64,000 bases of DNA, taken from Thiorhodococcus drewsii AZ1 (GTDB lineage: Bacteria > Pseudomonadota > Gammaproteobacteria > Chromatiales > Chromatiaceae). Location: assembly GCF_000224065.1 (NCBI RefSeq), contig NZ_AFWT01000020.1, positions 1 to 64,000 on the forward strand, read 5' to 3'. Below, in pieces: positions 17,282 to 27,147 of this stretch. Below the pieces are notes generated by a model, which saw only the letters and a program-made list of their open reading frames with translations, ran no database searches and had not been told where the DNA came from. Numbering within the stretch: the stretch's first letter is position 1; each line of letters starts with the position of its first letter. Both the position numbers and the translations under genes were made by a program.

Positions 17282-17414
17282 CCGAAAAGGCGCCAAGAGC
17301 GCAAAGACACCGAAAATCAGGTAGAGCCACTCGAATGGGTCATGGTTTGGCCGAGCGGCTCATGTCCTCTCATCATCCTTCGCGTCCTTTGCGGTTCATC
17401 GCCATATCCTTCGC
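17282..17414. repeat. Imperfect inverted GCGCAAAG/CTTTGCG intergenic repeat
   Basis: AGAGCGCAAAGACACCGAAA (about 17297-17316) is roughly complementary to TTCGCGTCCTTTGCGGTTCA (about 17379-17398), with a further partial copy beyond. It fills most of the tviB-epimerase gap and looks like a dispersed REP-type sequence. No gene is present. Confidence 0.4.
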
Positions 17415-17436
17415 GATCAAAATCTACGGAGTCTCC

Positions 17437-18444
17437 ATGAAAGTCCTCGTAACCGGCAGTGCCGGATTCATCGGATCGGCCCTGTCGCTGCGCCTCTTGG
17501 AACGGGGTGATGAGGTCATCGGTGTCGACAACCTCAACGACTACTATGACGTCAACCTCAAGCTGGCGCGGCTCGCCCGCACCCAGGATCACCCGAATTT
17601 CACCGATGCCCGGATCGACATCGAGGACGAGCAGGCGCTGAGCGAACTGTTCGCCACCCACAAGCCGGATCGCGTGGTCAATCTGGCAGCCCAGGCCGGG
17701 GTGCGCTATTCGATCGAGAATCCCATGGCCTACGTCCGCACCAATCTGGTCGGATTCGCCAACATCCTGGAGGCCTGCCGCCACAACGGCGTCGAGCATC
17801 TGGCCTACGCCTCCAGCAGCTCGGTCTACGGCTCCAACACCGAGATGCCCTTCTCGGTCCACCATAACGTCGACCATCCTCTGAGCCTCTATGCCGCGAG
17901 CAAGAAGGCCAACGAGCTGATGGCTCACACCTACAGCCATCTCTATCGCCTGCCGACCACCGGACTGCGCTTCTTCACCGTCTACGGCCCCTGGGGCCGT
18001 CCGGACATGGCGCTGTTCAAGTTCACCCGCGCCATCCTCGCCGGCGAACCCATCCAGGTCTTCAACTACGGCAAGCACCGACGCGACTTCACCTATATCG
18101 ACGACATCGTCGAGGGTGTCATCCGGGTGCTGGATCGAGTCCCCCAGGGCAACCCGGAGTGGTCGGGAGCGGTGCCCGACCCGGCGACCAGCCAGGCGCC
18201 CTATCGGGTCTACAACATCGGCAACAACGCACCGGTCGAGCTGATGGAATACATCCGGGTGCTGGAACAGAGCCTGGGCCGCAAGGCCGAGATGGAGATG
18301 CTTCCGCTGCAGCCAGGCGATGTCCCGGACACCTTCGCCGACGTCGAGGATCTGGTGCGCGACGTCGACTACCAGCCGAGCACCCAGGTCGCGGTTGGCG
18401 TAGCACGGTTCGTCGATTGGTACCGAGATTTCTACAAGGTCTGA
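17437..18444 (+). CDS. UDP-glucuronate 4-epimerase (CapI-like, SDR family)
   Basis: A 335-residue extended short-chain dehydrogenase/epimerase. It shows the NAD motif [14 protein letters not shown] at the N-terminus, [15 protein letters not shown] (typical of CapI/GAE-type epimerases), [15 protein letters not shown], the Ser and YxxxK catalytic motifs ([17 protein letters not shown]) and [14 protein letters not shown] substrate-binding residues. It interconverts UDP-glucuronate and UDP-galacturonate, or the N-acetyl forms if it takes the TviB product, for capsule or LPS. ATG 17437 follows GGAG at 17428-17431. It is the last gene before the convergent rdgC. Confidence 0.88.
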   Translation: MKVLVTGSAGFIGSALSLRLLERGDEVIGVDNLNDYYDVNLKLARLARTQDHPNFTDARIDIEDEQALSELFATHKPDRVVNLAAQAGVRYSIENPMAYVRTNLVGFANILEACRHNGVEHLAYASSSSVYGSNTEMPFSVHHNVDHPLSLYAASKKANELMAHTYSHLYRLPTTGLRFFTVYGPWGRPDMALFKFTRAILAGEPIQVFNYGKHRRDFTYIDDIVEGVIRVLDRVPQGNPEWSGAVPDPATSQAPYRVYNIGNNAPVELMEYIRVLEQSLGRKAEMEMLPLQPGDVPDTFADVEDLVRDVDYQPSTQVAVGVARFVDWYRDFYKV

Positions 18445-18549
18445 TCGTCTGCGGATCGATTTCCGACCCAAGGATTCCCCGGATGAAGCGACAGCCGAAT
18501 CCGGGGACTACGGAACCGGCGACCGGAAAGCCACCGCCGAACGGCGCTC

Positions 18550-19527
18550 TCAGAAAGGCGCATCCTGGCGGGTCGTCACAGCACTCGGCTCGGTCGGACT
18601 GGATTCGGTCGCACTGGCCGCAGCCAGACTCGCCGCAGACAGGACGAACAGCTCGTCGAAGCGGGCGATCAACTGGCGCAGCTGCAGGGCCAGGATGGCG
18701 AACTCGGCATCCAGACGCATCGCCGGGTCCAGATCATCGTCGTCGAGCTCCTCCAGCAGCGAGTCGCCAACCCGCAGACGCTTGAGCGACAGATCCTCGG
18801 CCAGAGTGAAGCTCAGACGCTCGTCCCATTCGAGGGCCAGCTTGGTCGCCCGCTTGCCGGCACGCAAATGGTTCAGGATCTCCTCGCTCGCCAGATCCTG
18901 CTTGCTGCAGCGGATCACCCCGGCATTGTCTTCCGCATCGCGCAGCTCGCAGGAATCACCCGCAACGAAATCGTCGGGCGCGGAGTCTTCCAGCAGCCAG
19001 TTCGTCATGATGGAGGTCGGAGTCTTGCTCGGGGCGGGAAGTTTCGCGGGGAGCGACTCCAGAGTCTCGCGCAGCAATGACACGATATCCTCGGCCTGTT
19101 TCTCGCTCGCAGCGTCGACCACCAGCCAGCCGGCCTCGGTGTCCACATAGAGCTGGGTGCGGCGCGAACGGGTAAAGGCCCGAGGCAGCATCTCGTTGAT
19201 GACCTGCTCGCGCAGACGTCGGCGCTCGGCACGACCGATATCGCGCGCCTCGCCGGACTCCAGCTCGGCGACACGCTCATCCAAAGCCTCGGCCACCGCA
19301 GCGGACGGCAGCAACCGCTCCTGCTTACGCGCGCACATCAGGAAACAGCCGCCCACCGCATGCACCAACGCGGAGGTTTCCTCGCCGAGCGGCGAGGCCC
19401 AGCCCATCGTCGCTGTCTCGATGGGACCGCAGGGGCGGAAGCGCCGGGTCGCCAGACGCTCCTCCAGTTCGGTGGCATCCAGGCCGAAGGAGGTATCCAG
19501 ACGGAAGAATCGAGCGTTCTTGAACAT
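18550..19527 (-). CDS. rdgC: Recombination-associated protein RdgC
   Basis: A 325-residue member of the RdgC family, a ring-shaped nucleoid protein that binds DNA without sequence preference and restrains RecA. Family features are the start MFKNARFFRLDTSFGLD, GWASPLG followed by HAVGGCFLMCARKQERLLP, VINEMLPRAFTRSRRTQLYVD and the C-terminal FDELFVL. The final ~25 residues (Ser/Ala/Thr-rich) are an extra tail. ATG 19527 is directly supported by the family N-terminus. It is monocistronic in appearance, convergent with the epimerase gene. Confidence 0.93.
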   Translation of the reverse strand: MFKNARFFRLDTSFGLDATELEERLATRRFRPCGPIETATMGWASPLGEETSALVHAVGGCFLMCARKQERLLPSAAVAEALDERVAELESGEARDIGRAERRRLREQVINEMLPRAFTRSRRTQLYVDTEAGWLVVDAASEKQAEDIVSLLRETLESLPAKLPAPSKTPTSIMTNWLLEDSAPDDFVAGDSCELRDAEDNAGVIRCSKQDLASEEILNHLRAGKRATKLALEWDERLSFTLAEDLSLKRLRVGDSLLEELDDDDLDPAMRLDAEFAILALQLRQLIARFDELFVLSAASLAAASATESSPTEPSAVTTRQDAPF

Positions 19528-19622
19528 GGTCAGCCCCTGTCGAAAAAGGGCCGGAGTATGCCCGACTCGGCGCGAACTGCAAGGGGAAGTCGATCGAGCG
19601 CCCGCTCAATGCCGCACGAAAC

Positions 19623-22600
19623 TCAGCGATCCAGCATCCGACGCAGCTCGATCTCCAGGGATTCGACCATGTCCGCCAGCTCGGCTGCCTGAGCGAAGGC
19701 GGCCTCCTGCCCCGCTTTGGCGGACCGTTCGGTCAAGGCGGCCTGCTCGACAATCCGGGCCGCCTCCAAATTGGCCGCCGTACCCTTGATGGAATGGGCG
19801 ACGAAATCGATCTCGCCGAGATTTCCCGACGCGATTGCGGCGCGCAAGCGTCCGGGCGACTCGACAGTGACGCTCAGGGAGACACGAATCAGTTTCTCGA
19901 CGAAGCCAGGCCGGCCCTCGAACCGGCGTGTCAGCCTATCCCAGTCGACACAGGCGCGCCCTGAGTCAAGCACGCATCCAGCTTCCGAATCCGGCATGCC
20001 TGCATCTTCCTGCTCGATCGCTCTGTCCGGCTGGGTCCGCGCGACATGGCCTAAAATAGCGGCCACAAGCGCATCCGGCTCGATTGGCTTGGAGACATGA
20101 TCCACCATGCCGGCGCTCATGCACTTGGCACGCTCTTCGGGCAAGGCGTGTGCAGTCAGGGCAATCACCGGCAGATCGGGGGCCAGCGCGTGGATCCGAC
20201 GGGTCGCCTCGTAGCCGTCCATCTCGGGCATCTGCACATCCATCAGCACCAGATCGAACCCTTGAGGTCCAGCCTTTCTCACGGATTCAACCGCCAGGCG
20301 ACCGTTCTCGACCAATCGGCACCGAGCCCCCTCGTGCTCCAACAGATCCTCCAGGATCACCCTGTTCAGCTCCACGTCCTCGGCCGCGAGCACATGAATT
20401 CCGGCGAGCCGGCGTCCGGCCATTTCCGATTCGAACTTCGTCCGATCTTGAACTGGCTCGGCGATCGGCAACGACAGGCTCAACGTAAAGCGGCTCCCCT
20501 GACCCGGGGCACTCTCCACCAAGATTTCGCCCCCCATGAGCCGCGCCAGATTGCGGCTGATCGCAAGCCCCAGCCCGGTGCCGCCAAATCGGCGAGTGGT
20601 CGAGCCATCCGCCTGCTCGAACGGCGTGAAGAGACGTGCAATCTGTTCATCGCGCATCCCGACCCCCGTGTCCGTCACGTTGAATCGAATACAGGGACCG
20701 GCCACCTCAACGCGCAGACACACCTCGCCCCGCTCGGTGAATTTGACGGCATTGGAGAGCAGATTGACCAGAATTTGCCGCAGCCGTTGGGCATCGCCCA
20801 TGACCCAACCGGGCAGATCGGGTGAGCACTCGATACGGTAATCCAACCCCTTGTCGCGTGCCACGCCGACTTGCAGATCCGCAGCTTTGGAGATTAGATC
20901 GACCAGCCGAAAGGCGTGAGACTCGAGCACGAAACGCCCTGCTTCGATCTTGGAATAATCCAGGATGTCGTTGATGACGCCAAGCAGATGCTCGCCGGCC
21001 ATCAGGATACGCTCGAAGGTCGACCGAACCTTGAGGCCGAGGCTATCGCGCGCCCCGATTCGGGCCAACCCCAGAACCGCGTTGAGCGGGGTTCTGATCT
21101 CATGACTCATGTTGGCGAGGAACGCGCTCTTGATCCGCGCCAGGCGCTCGGCCTCGTTGCGCGCGGCGGCCAGTTCTGAGGTGCGGACCTCGACCAGCTC
21201 TTCCAAATGCAACCGATACTGCTCCAGCTCCGCGACCAAATGCTTCTGGTCCGTCACATCCATGTTGATACCGAACAGCCGCGGCAGACCCGAAGCGTCT
21301 CGCACCAGATGCCCCTTGGTGAAGATCCAACGCACCTCGCCATGCTCACGAAAGATACGGAACTCATCCTCGAAGAAGGGACTGGCGTCCGGATTCGCTA
21401 GCCAGCCCGAACGCAGACGCTTGAAATCCTCGGGATGCAGACAGGCGCCCCAATCGTCGATCCTGGAGAAACTATCCGGTGGCAAACCATAGAGCCTGTG
21501 GCACTCGGGCGAGCAATAGAGCCGATCCTCGGCCGGATCCCACTCCCAGATCCCAACCTGCGCCCCCTCCTGCGCCAACAGCAGACGCTGCTCGCTCTCG
21601 CGCAGCGACGCGAAGGCAGTCTCGGCCCGCTCGCGAGCGGCGATGGCCTCCTCCATCAAGCTGAGAGCGGCGATCTGAGCGCGTCGCTGTTCCTCGAGCG
21701 CCGCCGTTTGCTGCTCGAACAAGACGCGGTTGGCCCTCTTGCGCTCGCCGATATCGCGGATGAACACGAAGAGCCGGCCACCGGACGCAGGACTGAATGA
21801 GACGCTGACCTCCACCGGCCAAACCACCCCATCCTTGGTCCGGTGGCGGGACTCGAAGAGATCGTGACCAGAACGCTTGATGCGTGCGATACGCGGCGCG
21901 ACATGTTCGGAGGTTTCCATCGCCTCAAGGTCGGCGACCCGCATCCCGAGCATTTCCTCGCGCCCATAGCCGGACCGCTTCAGATAGGCATCATTCGTCG
22001 CCAGGATGCGCCCCTCGGGATCGAGCATCCAGAAACCGTCGATTGACGTCGCGATCATGGCCTCGTAATGCAGGGTCTGCTCGGCCAGGGCGAGCTCGGC
22101 CTGCTTGCGGAAGGTGACGTCCTGCAAGGTGCCGCGCAGCGCCACGACCTCGCCCGAGCCATTGCGCAACGCCTCTCCGCGCATCGTAGCCCAACGCTGG
22201 TCGCCGTCGTGACACAGGATGCGCAGATCGCATTCGCATGCGACCCCTTCCACACGCACGCGCCTTAGCGCTTCGGAAAGAACGCCCCAACTCTCTGGAT
22301 CGAAGAGATGCCGGAGCTCCACCAGCCGGGGTGCCGGAGAGGTCGGATCGAGCCCGCAGATCTCGTAAATCTCTTCGGACCAGACTGGATGCTTCCGATC
22401 CAGACTCCAGTGCCAATGGCCCAATCGAGCCAATCGCTTGGCCTCCCTCAGGTTCGACTCGCTCTCCCTGAGCGCGGCATCGCTCTGCTGGCGTGCCTGC
22501 AACCAGAGATGTTGGCGACGCACCGCCAGAATCACGATGCCGATCGTAATCATCAAGGCCAGAACCGCACCGGTCAGGGTAACGACGAAATTACGCTCGA

Positions 22601-23099
22601 TCAGCCCATTGAGCGCGACCATGCCTTGCTCAACGGCCGCATCGGACTCCTCGGCCCGGCGCTCTAAATCACCATAGGCAACCCGTAGCGCGACCATGCG
22701 CGATGGATCGGGGGACGGATCCAGACGCCAACGATCCAGCAGATGCTCGAACTCGGAGGCGGCACGCTCGAAGGACTCCAAGGAATCTGTCGACGCGCTC
22801 CCGCGCGCCGCGAGTGCCCGTTCGAATGAGTCGATCGACTGATGCAGCAAGACGATCCCGGCATCGCGACTGAAAGGGGCGCCGGGACTGCCGGACAGGG
22901 ACACCTGCAGAAAGCCCTTAGCGAGATCGATCTGGGCCTGACGCATCTCAGCGAGGCCCTGCACGACGCGCTGCATAGCCAGACGATGTTCCCAGTGCTG
23001 CCAAAAGAGAAGCACGCAGACCCCGATGGAGAGCAGAACCACAATAGGCACCGATCGGCTAAGACCGGCAGCAAAGGGTCTTGAGTGATTCGGTATCAT
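19623..23099 (-). CDS. Membrane hybrid sensor histidine kinase with PAS domains, receiver and HPt
   Basis: A 1158-residue sensor. TM helix 1 (17-33) and TM helix 2 (171-193) bracket a ~135-residue periplasmic helical domain. Then come three PAS/PAC units (about 215-640, including SPEELP-like turns), a coiled-coil linker, HisKA with MSHEIRTPLNAVLGLARIG, an ATPase with NLLSNAVKFTERGEV and GTGLGLAISRNLARL, a receiver with VLMDVQMPEMDG as acceptor region, and a C-terminal HPt domain with AHSIKGTAANLE. It is therefore a complete His-Asp-His phosphorelay lacking only a terminal regulator. The start overlaps the stop of the upstream solute-binding protein by ATGA, so the two are translationally coupled and probably work together. 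Confidence 0.9.
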   Translation of the reverse strand: MIPNHSRPFAAGLSRSVPIVVLLSIGVCVLLFWQHWEHRLAMQRVVQGLAEMRQAQIDLAKGFLQVSLSGSPGAPFSRDAGIVLLHQSIDSFERALAARGSASTDSLESFERAASEFEHLLDRWRLDPSPDPSRMVALRVAYGDLERRAEESDAAVEQGMVALNGLIERNFVVTLTGAVLALMITIGIVILAVRRQHLWLQARQQSDAALRESESNLREAKRLARLGHWHWSLDRKHPVWSEEIYEICGLDPTSPAPRLVELRHLFDPESWGVLSEALRRVRVEGVACECDLRILCHDGDQRWATMRGEALRNGSGEVVALRGTLQDVTFRKQAELALAEQTLHYEAMIATSIDGFWMLDPEGRILATNDAYLKRSGYGREEMLGMRVADLEAMETSEHVAPRIARIKRSGHDLFESRHRTKDGVVWPVEVSVSFSPASGGRLFVFIRDIGERKRANRVLFEQQTAALEEQRRAQIAALSLMEEAIAARERAETAFASLRESEQRLLLAQEGAQVGIWEWDPAEDRLYCSPECHRLYGLPPDSFSRIDDWGACLHPEDFKRLRSGWLANPDASPFFEDEFRIFREHGEVRWIFTKGHLVRDASGLPRLFGINMDVTDQKHLVAELEQYRLHLEELVEVRTSELAAARNEAERLARIKSAFLANMSHEIRTPLNAVLGLARIGARDSLGLKVRSTFERILMAGEHLLGVINDILDYSKIEAGRFVLESHAFRLVDLISKAADLQVGVARDKGLDYRIECSPDLPGWVMGDAQRLRQILVNLLSNAVKFTERGEVCLRVEVAGPCIRFNVTDTGVGMRDEQIARLFTPFEQADGSTTRRFGGTGLGLAISRNLARLMGGEILVESAPGQGSRFTLSLSLPIAEPVQDRTKFESEMAGRRLAGIHVLAAEDVELNRVILEDLLEHEGARCRLVENGRLAVESVRKAGPQGFDLVLMDVQMPEMDGYEATRRIHALAPDLPVIALTAHALPEERAKCMSAGMVDHVSKPIEPDALVAAILGHVARTQPDRAIEQEDAGMPDSEAGCVLDSGRACVDWDRLTRRFEGRPGFVEKLIRVSLSVTVESPGRLRAAIASGNLGEIDFVAHSIKGTAANLEAARIVEQAALTERSAKAGQEAAFAQAAELADMVESLEIELRRMLDR

Positions 23100-23941
23100 C
23101 GGCGCGAATGAACCTCCGTATTCTGGAAACCGAATCCAAGCAGTAGACGACGATGGGCCTCGCTACCGATAAAAAAACGCTGCGCGGCATTCCAGGCCGA
23201 AACAAGCGCCCGATCCTCGAGTCTGAAGGCGAAGGCACCGACGCCATACGTATCTCCGAGCGCCAGAGTGGCGTCCTCGGCAGGAATGCACAATTGAGTC
23301 AGCCCCAATCGATGCGCGTTGGTCATCCAGCGCAACGTCGGCGCAGAAAGCATCAGGGCATCCGCAAAACCCGATTCGACGGCAACCCGTCCGGTGAGCG
23401 CATCCGGAACCCGGACGAGACGTTCCGGATCGACACCCAGTCGCTGAGACAACGACTCTTCCACCGAACCCGAGAGAACGGCCAGTCGCACGCTAGGGTC
23501 CTCGGCGATCTGACGAAATGAGTGCAGCCCGCGCGGATTGCCCTTGTAGACCAACAGATCAGGATGAACACGGAAGGTTGGGGTGGAAAACCGCACCCGA
23601 CGCGCACGCTCCGGGGTGAAAAAGAGTCCGGCCGCGATCACATCAATCCGCCCGGCCTCCAACTCCGGGATCAGACTGCCGAACTCCATCTGACGCCATT
23701 GGATACGGCCGATACCCAGCGAATCCACGATCCGCTTCGCCACCTCGGGCGACTCTCCGGTGACCCGCCCGCGCGCGTCGATGAAGGCATAGGGCGGCTC
23801 GATGGCGTAACCGATACGGATGACGCCCGAACCGCGCAGACGCGACAGTGAGTCATCGCGTAGATAGGCGGCTCCGAGAAACACCAGGATGACGACCGCA
23901 GCCAGCAGGATCGCACACCAGACCCGTCCGTTCGTACTCAC
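23096..23941 (-). CDS. Membrane-anchored periplasmic solute-binding protein (SBP family 3)
   Basis: A 281-residue protein with an N-terminal membrane segment (ILLAAVVILVFLGAAYL, about 11-27) lacking a clear lipobox, then a family-3 bilobal domain: VIRIGYAIEPPYAFIDARG, ELEAGRIDVIAAGLFFTPERARRV (the usual amino-acid-binder hinge region) and FADALMLSAPTLRWM. These proteins normally bind amino acids or related polar solutes. Start GTG 23941 has GAGG 8-11 bases upstream. No ABC permease or ATPase genes are nearby. Instead its stop overlaps the kinase start by ATGA, so it likely feeds ligand information to the kinase, as with detached BvgS/VFT-type sensors. Confidence 0.82.
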   Translation of the reverse strand: MSTNGRVWCAILLAAVVILVFLGAAYLRDDSLSRLRGSGVIRIGYAIEPPYAFIDARGRVTGESPEVAKRIVDSLGIGRIQWRQMEFGSLIPELEAGRIDVIAAGLFFTPERARRVRFSTPTFRVHPDLLVYKGNPRGLHSFRQIAEDPSVRLAVLSGSVEESLSQRLGVDPERLVRVPDALTGRVAVESGFADALMLSAPTLRWMTNAHRLGLTQLCIPAEDATLALGDTYGVGAFAFRLEDRALVSAWNAAQRFFIGSEAHRRLLLGFGFQNTEVHSRR

Positions 23942-24220
23942 GCCACGACCTCGTCAGCATCGTGCGCCCGAGCGGCGGTTTTCTGGCCGATGGAGACCGG
24001 CACTCCCGTTGCTTCACCCAACGCGTCGCGACCAGAGATAACCATCGAATGCGAACCCTCGCGATGCCATCCAGAAGACTGCAGGATGTCAATATCGATC
24101 CCTACGTTCTACAAATGTAGCGTCAAACAGGGCCTCGAACCTGTGATGGCCTTGATATACCCGTCACACGCCAAAGACCTCCCCCCGCCCGATTCGCGGG
24201 CCACCGGGAGTTTCGCTAAA

Positions 24221-25528
24221 ATGACCCCATCTTTCGCCATTGACCGGCCCCACGTGAACGATCTCCCCCTACCCGGACTCTTCTTCGCACTCTTCATACT
24301 CATCAACCTTTCGGCCTTTTTCTCTGGCTCGGAAACTGCGCTCCTGACCATCAACCGCTACAAGCTGCGGCACATGGCCGATCAGGGACACCGAGGAGCA
24401 CGCATCGCCCGCCGACTGCTCGAACGCCCCGACCGGCTGATCGGGCTCATTCTGCTGGGAAACAACTTCGTCAACATCATGGCCTCCTCGTTGGCCACCA
24501 TCATCGCCATCCGTCTCGGCGGTGAGGCGGCGATCGGCATCGCCGCAGGCCTGCTGACGCTCGTCATTCTCATCTTTGCCGAGGTGGCGCCGAAAACCTA
24601 TGCCACGCTCCACCCAGAGCGTCTCGCCTTTCCGGCAGCCTATCTCTATCGGCCGCTGCTCAAGCTGCTCTACCCTATCGTTTGGTCCGTGAACTTTTTC
24701 ACCAACGGGCTGCTACGCATGGTCGGTATCGTCCCGGAGGGCGCGCCGCCGACGGATCTGAGCCGAGAGGAGCTGCGCACCGTGGTCAGCGAGGCCGGTG
24801 CCATGATCCCGGAGCGCAGCCGTTCCATGCTGCTGGCGATCCTCGATCTGGAGCACGCGACCGTGCGAGACATCATGATCCCGCGCAACGAGGTCGAGGG
24901 CATCGACATCCAGGACGACGAAGAGGACATCATCAAGACGATCCGCAACGCGGGGTATACGCGTCTACCACTCTATGACGGCAGCATAGACAACGTCATC
25001 GGCATCTTCCACGCCCGCCACGCACTGCATGCGCTGCTGGAGAAGGGCCTGAGCAAGGAGCATCTGCGCAATTTGGCGCAGGAACCCTACTACGTGCCGG
25101 AGGGAACGCCGCTCTACCAGCAGCTGCTCAACTTCCAGCGCGGACGCCAGCAGATCGGACTGGTCGTGGACGAATATGGGGACTGTCTCGGACTCATCAC
25201 CCTGACCGACCTCCTGGAGGAGATCGTCGGCGAGTTCACCACCGACCCCTCGGACCACACCGAAGAGATTCACCGCACCGAGGACGGCAGCCTCTTGGTC
25301 GACAGCAGCATCAGTCTGCGCGCGCTCAATCGGGCGCTACGCTGGGAGCTGCCGACCACCGGACCCAAGACGCTCAACGGACTCATCCTGGAATATCTGG
25401 AGACCATCCCTGAAACCGGCACCAGCCTCAAGCTGCACGACCATCCGATCGAGATCATCCAGACCTCGGACAACGCCGTGAAGACCGTCAAGATCATCCC
25501 GCGCCCCGTGCGCAAGGTAAGGCGCTGA
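24221..25528 (+). CDS. CNNM/CorC-HlyC family membrane transporter (YfjD-like)
   Basis: A 435-residue inner-membrane protein. The N-terminal DUF21 part has about four hydrophobic helices (LPGLFFALFILINLSAFFSG, GLILLGNNFVNIMASSLATI, AAGLLTLVILIFAEVAPK). A CBS pair follows (DIMIPRNEVEGIDIQDDEED, QQIGLVVDEYGDCLGLITL), then the CorC/HlyC C-terminal domain. The family is linked to magnesium/cobalt or sodium-coupled Mg efflux; the substrate here is unproven. ATG 24221 is used because GGGAG lies 11-15 bases upstream; the longer frame from 23990 has no signal or family similarity. A heptamer array begins 13 bases after the stop. Confidence 0.88.
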   Translation: MTPSFAIDRPHVNDLPLPGLFFALFILINLSAFFSGSETALLTINRYKLRHMADQGHRGARIARRLLERPDRLIGLILLGNNFVNIMASSLATIIAIRLGGEAAIGIAAGLLTLVILIFAEVAPKTYATLHPERLAFPAAYLYRPLLKLLYPIVWSVNFFTNGLLRMVGIVPEGAPPTDLSREELRTVVSEAGAMIPERSRSMLLAILDLEHATVRDIMIPRNEVEGIDIQDDEEDIIKTIRNAGYTRLPLYDGSIDNVIGIFHARHALHALLEKGLSKEHLRNLAQEPYYVPEGTPLYQQLLNFQRGRQQIGLVVDEYGDCLGLITLTDLLEEIVGEFTTDPSDHTEEIHRTEDGSLLVDSSISLRALNRALRWELPTTGPKTLNGLILEYLETIPETGTSLKLHDHPIEIIQTSDNAVKTVKIIPRPVRKVRR

Positions 25529-25540
25529 GTTGGGGAGAGA

Positions 25541-25598
25541 GCCGCCAGCCGCCAGCCGCCAGCCGCCAGCCGCCAGCCGCCAGCCGCCAGCCGCCAGC
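25541..25598 (+). repeat. Heptanucleotide tandem array CCAGCCG, about 8 copies
   Basis: A perfect 7-bp repeat of 58 bases in the convergent gap between the CorC-type gene and radA. The reverse strand translates to a meaningless AAGGWRL periodic peptide. Same CCAGCNN form as arrays at 13411 and 43587. Confidence 0.95.
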
Positions 25599-25673
25599 GG
25601 AGAGTGTGCTGGAGTTGGGTGCGTCAGTCCCGGGCAATCGGTTGAAACCGACCTGCTCCTTGCCATTCAATCG

Positions 25674-27044
25674 TCAAGATACGGCGTCTAGCGCCTCGGC
25701 TAGGGTCCGCACGGCGGTGATCTCCAACCCCTCGACTCCCTCCTTGGGCACGTTGCCCTTGGGGACCACGGCCCGGCGGATGCCGTGCTTGACCGCCTCG
25801 CGCAGCCGGTCCGGACCGTTCGGCACCGGACGCACCTCGCCCGAGAGCCCCACCTCGCCGAAGACGGCCAGATCCAGCGGCAGCGGACGATCGCGATAAC
25901 TCGACAGCACGGCCATGATGACCGGTAGATCGGCGGCGGTCTCGGCAATGCGCACGCCGCCGACGACGTTGACGAAGACGTCCTGATTGAACATCCCCAC
26001 CCCGCCATGACGGTGCAGCACGGCCAGCAGCATCGACAACCGATTCTGATCCAACCCCAGCGCGACCCGGCGTGGATTGGCCAGCGGGCTCTCGTCGACC
26101 AGCGCCTGGACCTCGACCAACAGCGGCCGGGTCCCCTCGCGGGTGACCATGACCAGGCTCCCGGAGACCGGCGTGTCGTGACGCGAGAGAAAGATGGCGG
26201 ATGGATTCTTGACCTCGCGCAGACCCTGATCGCCCATGGAAAAGACGCCCAGTTCGTTGACCGCGCCGAAACGGTTCTTGATCGAGCGTACGATGCGAAA
26301 TGGACCGCCGTGCTCACCCTCGAAATAGAGCACTGTATCGACCATGTGCTCCAATACGCGCGGTCCGGCCAGCGATCCGTCCTTGGTCACGTGCCCGACC
26401 AGGAACACGACGGTTTCCTGCTGCTTGGCGAAGCGCACCAGCTGGGCTGCGGCCTCGCGCACCTGGGAAACCGAGCCCGGCGCAGACTGGAGCGCATCGG
26501 TGAAGAGTGTCTGAATCGAGTCCACGACCATGACGCGCGGACGCTCCCGAACCGCCTGTGCCAGTATCTGTTCGACGCAGGTCTCGGCCAACAGCCGGAT
26601 ACCACCACCGGAGAGACCCAGGCGGTGCGCGCGCAAACCAATCTGTTGCGGCGATTCCTCGCCGCTGACATAGAGGACGGACTGATCGCTCGCGAGCGCA
26701 GCGCAAGCCTGGAGCAGAAGGGTCGATTTGCCGATCCCCGGATCGCCGCCGAGCAGCACCACTGACCCCGTCACCAGGCCACCGCCCAGCACCCGGTCCA
26801 GCTCGCCGATCCCGCTCAGGATGCGCGTGCGTTCCTCTGGGCTGACCTCGGCCAGAACCTCGACCTTCGAGTCGATGACGACACCGGCATAACCACCGCC
26901 GCGATCCGAGGGACGACGCCGGATCTCGGCCGCCTCGGTCAGACTGTTCCAGGCACCGCAATCCGGGCACTGGCCAGCCCACTTGGGCTGACGCGCGCCG
27001 CAGGCATTGCAGACATAGGAGGTTCGGGTCTTGGTGGCGGCCAT
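25674..27044 (-). CDS. radA: DNA repair protein RadA (Sms)
   Basis: A 456-residue RecA-like helicase/branch-migration protein. It has an N-terminal four-Cys zinc finger (Cys12, Cys15, Cys26, Cys29; YVCNACGARQPKWAGQCPDC), Walker A GGDPGIGKSTLL, Walker B-type VMVVDSIQTL, the RadA signature KNRFGAVNELGVF and a C-terminal Lon-protease-like domain (FVNVVGGVRI, ENPLPLDLAVFGE-type segment read as RPLPLDLAVFGE). ATG 27044 is selected as the family start; an in-frame extension to 27173 has no similarity. It is the last gene of a minus-strand series running from 28137, though gaps are modest. Confidence 0.95.
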   Translation of the reverse strand: MAATKTRTSYVCNACGARQPKWAGQCPDCGAWNSLTEAAEIRRRPSDRGGGYAGVVIDSKVEVLAEVSPEERTRILSGIGELDRVLGGGLVTGSVVLLGGDPGIGKSTLLLQACAALASDQSVLYVSGEESPQQIGLRAHRLGLSGGGIRLLAETCVEQILAQAVRERPRVMVVDSIQTLFTDALQSAPGSVSQVREAAAQLVRFAKQQETVVFLVGHVTKDGSLAGPRVLEHMVDTVLYFEGEHGGPFRIVRSIKNRFGAVNELGVFSMGDQGLREVKNPSAIFLSRHDTPVSGSLVMVTREGTRPLLVEVQALVDESPLANPRRVALGLDQNRLSMLLAVLHRHGGVGMFNQDVFVNVVGGVRIAETAADLPVIMAVLSSYRDRPLPLDLAVFGEVGLSGEVRPVPNGPDRLREAVKHGIRRAVVPKGNVPKEGVEGLEITAVRTLAEALDAVS

Positions 27045-27147
27045 GGTCGTAATTACCTCTGGCCCATCGATGCGAACCACAACGACGCCAAAGACACCTT
27101 GATGCTTCGATCGGTCCGCGGCCGCACCGACCAGCACTCGCCTCCCA

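Noticed and set aside
23990-24220. Longer N-terminus of the CorC-type transporter
   Set aside because: No membrane or signal features; GGGAG before ATG 24221 fits the family length.
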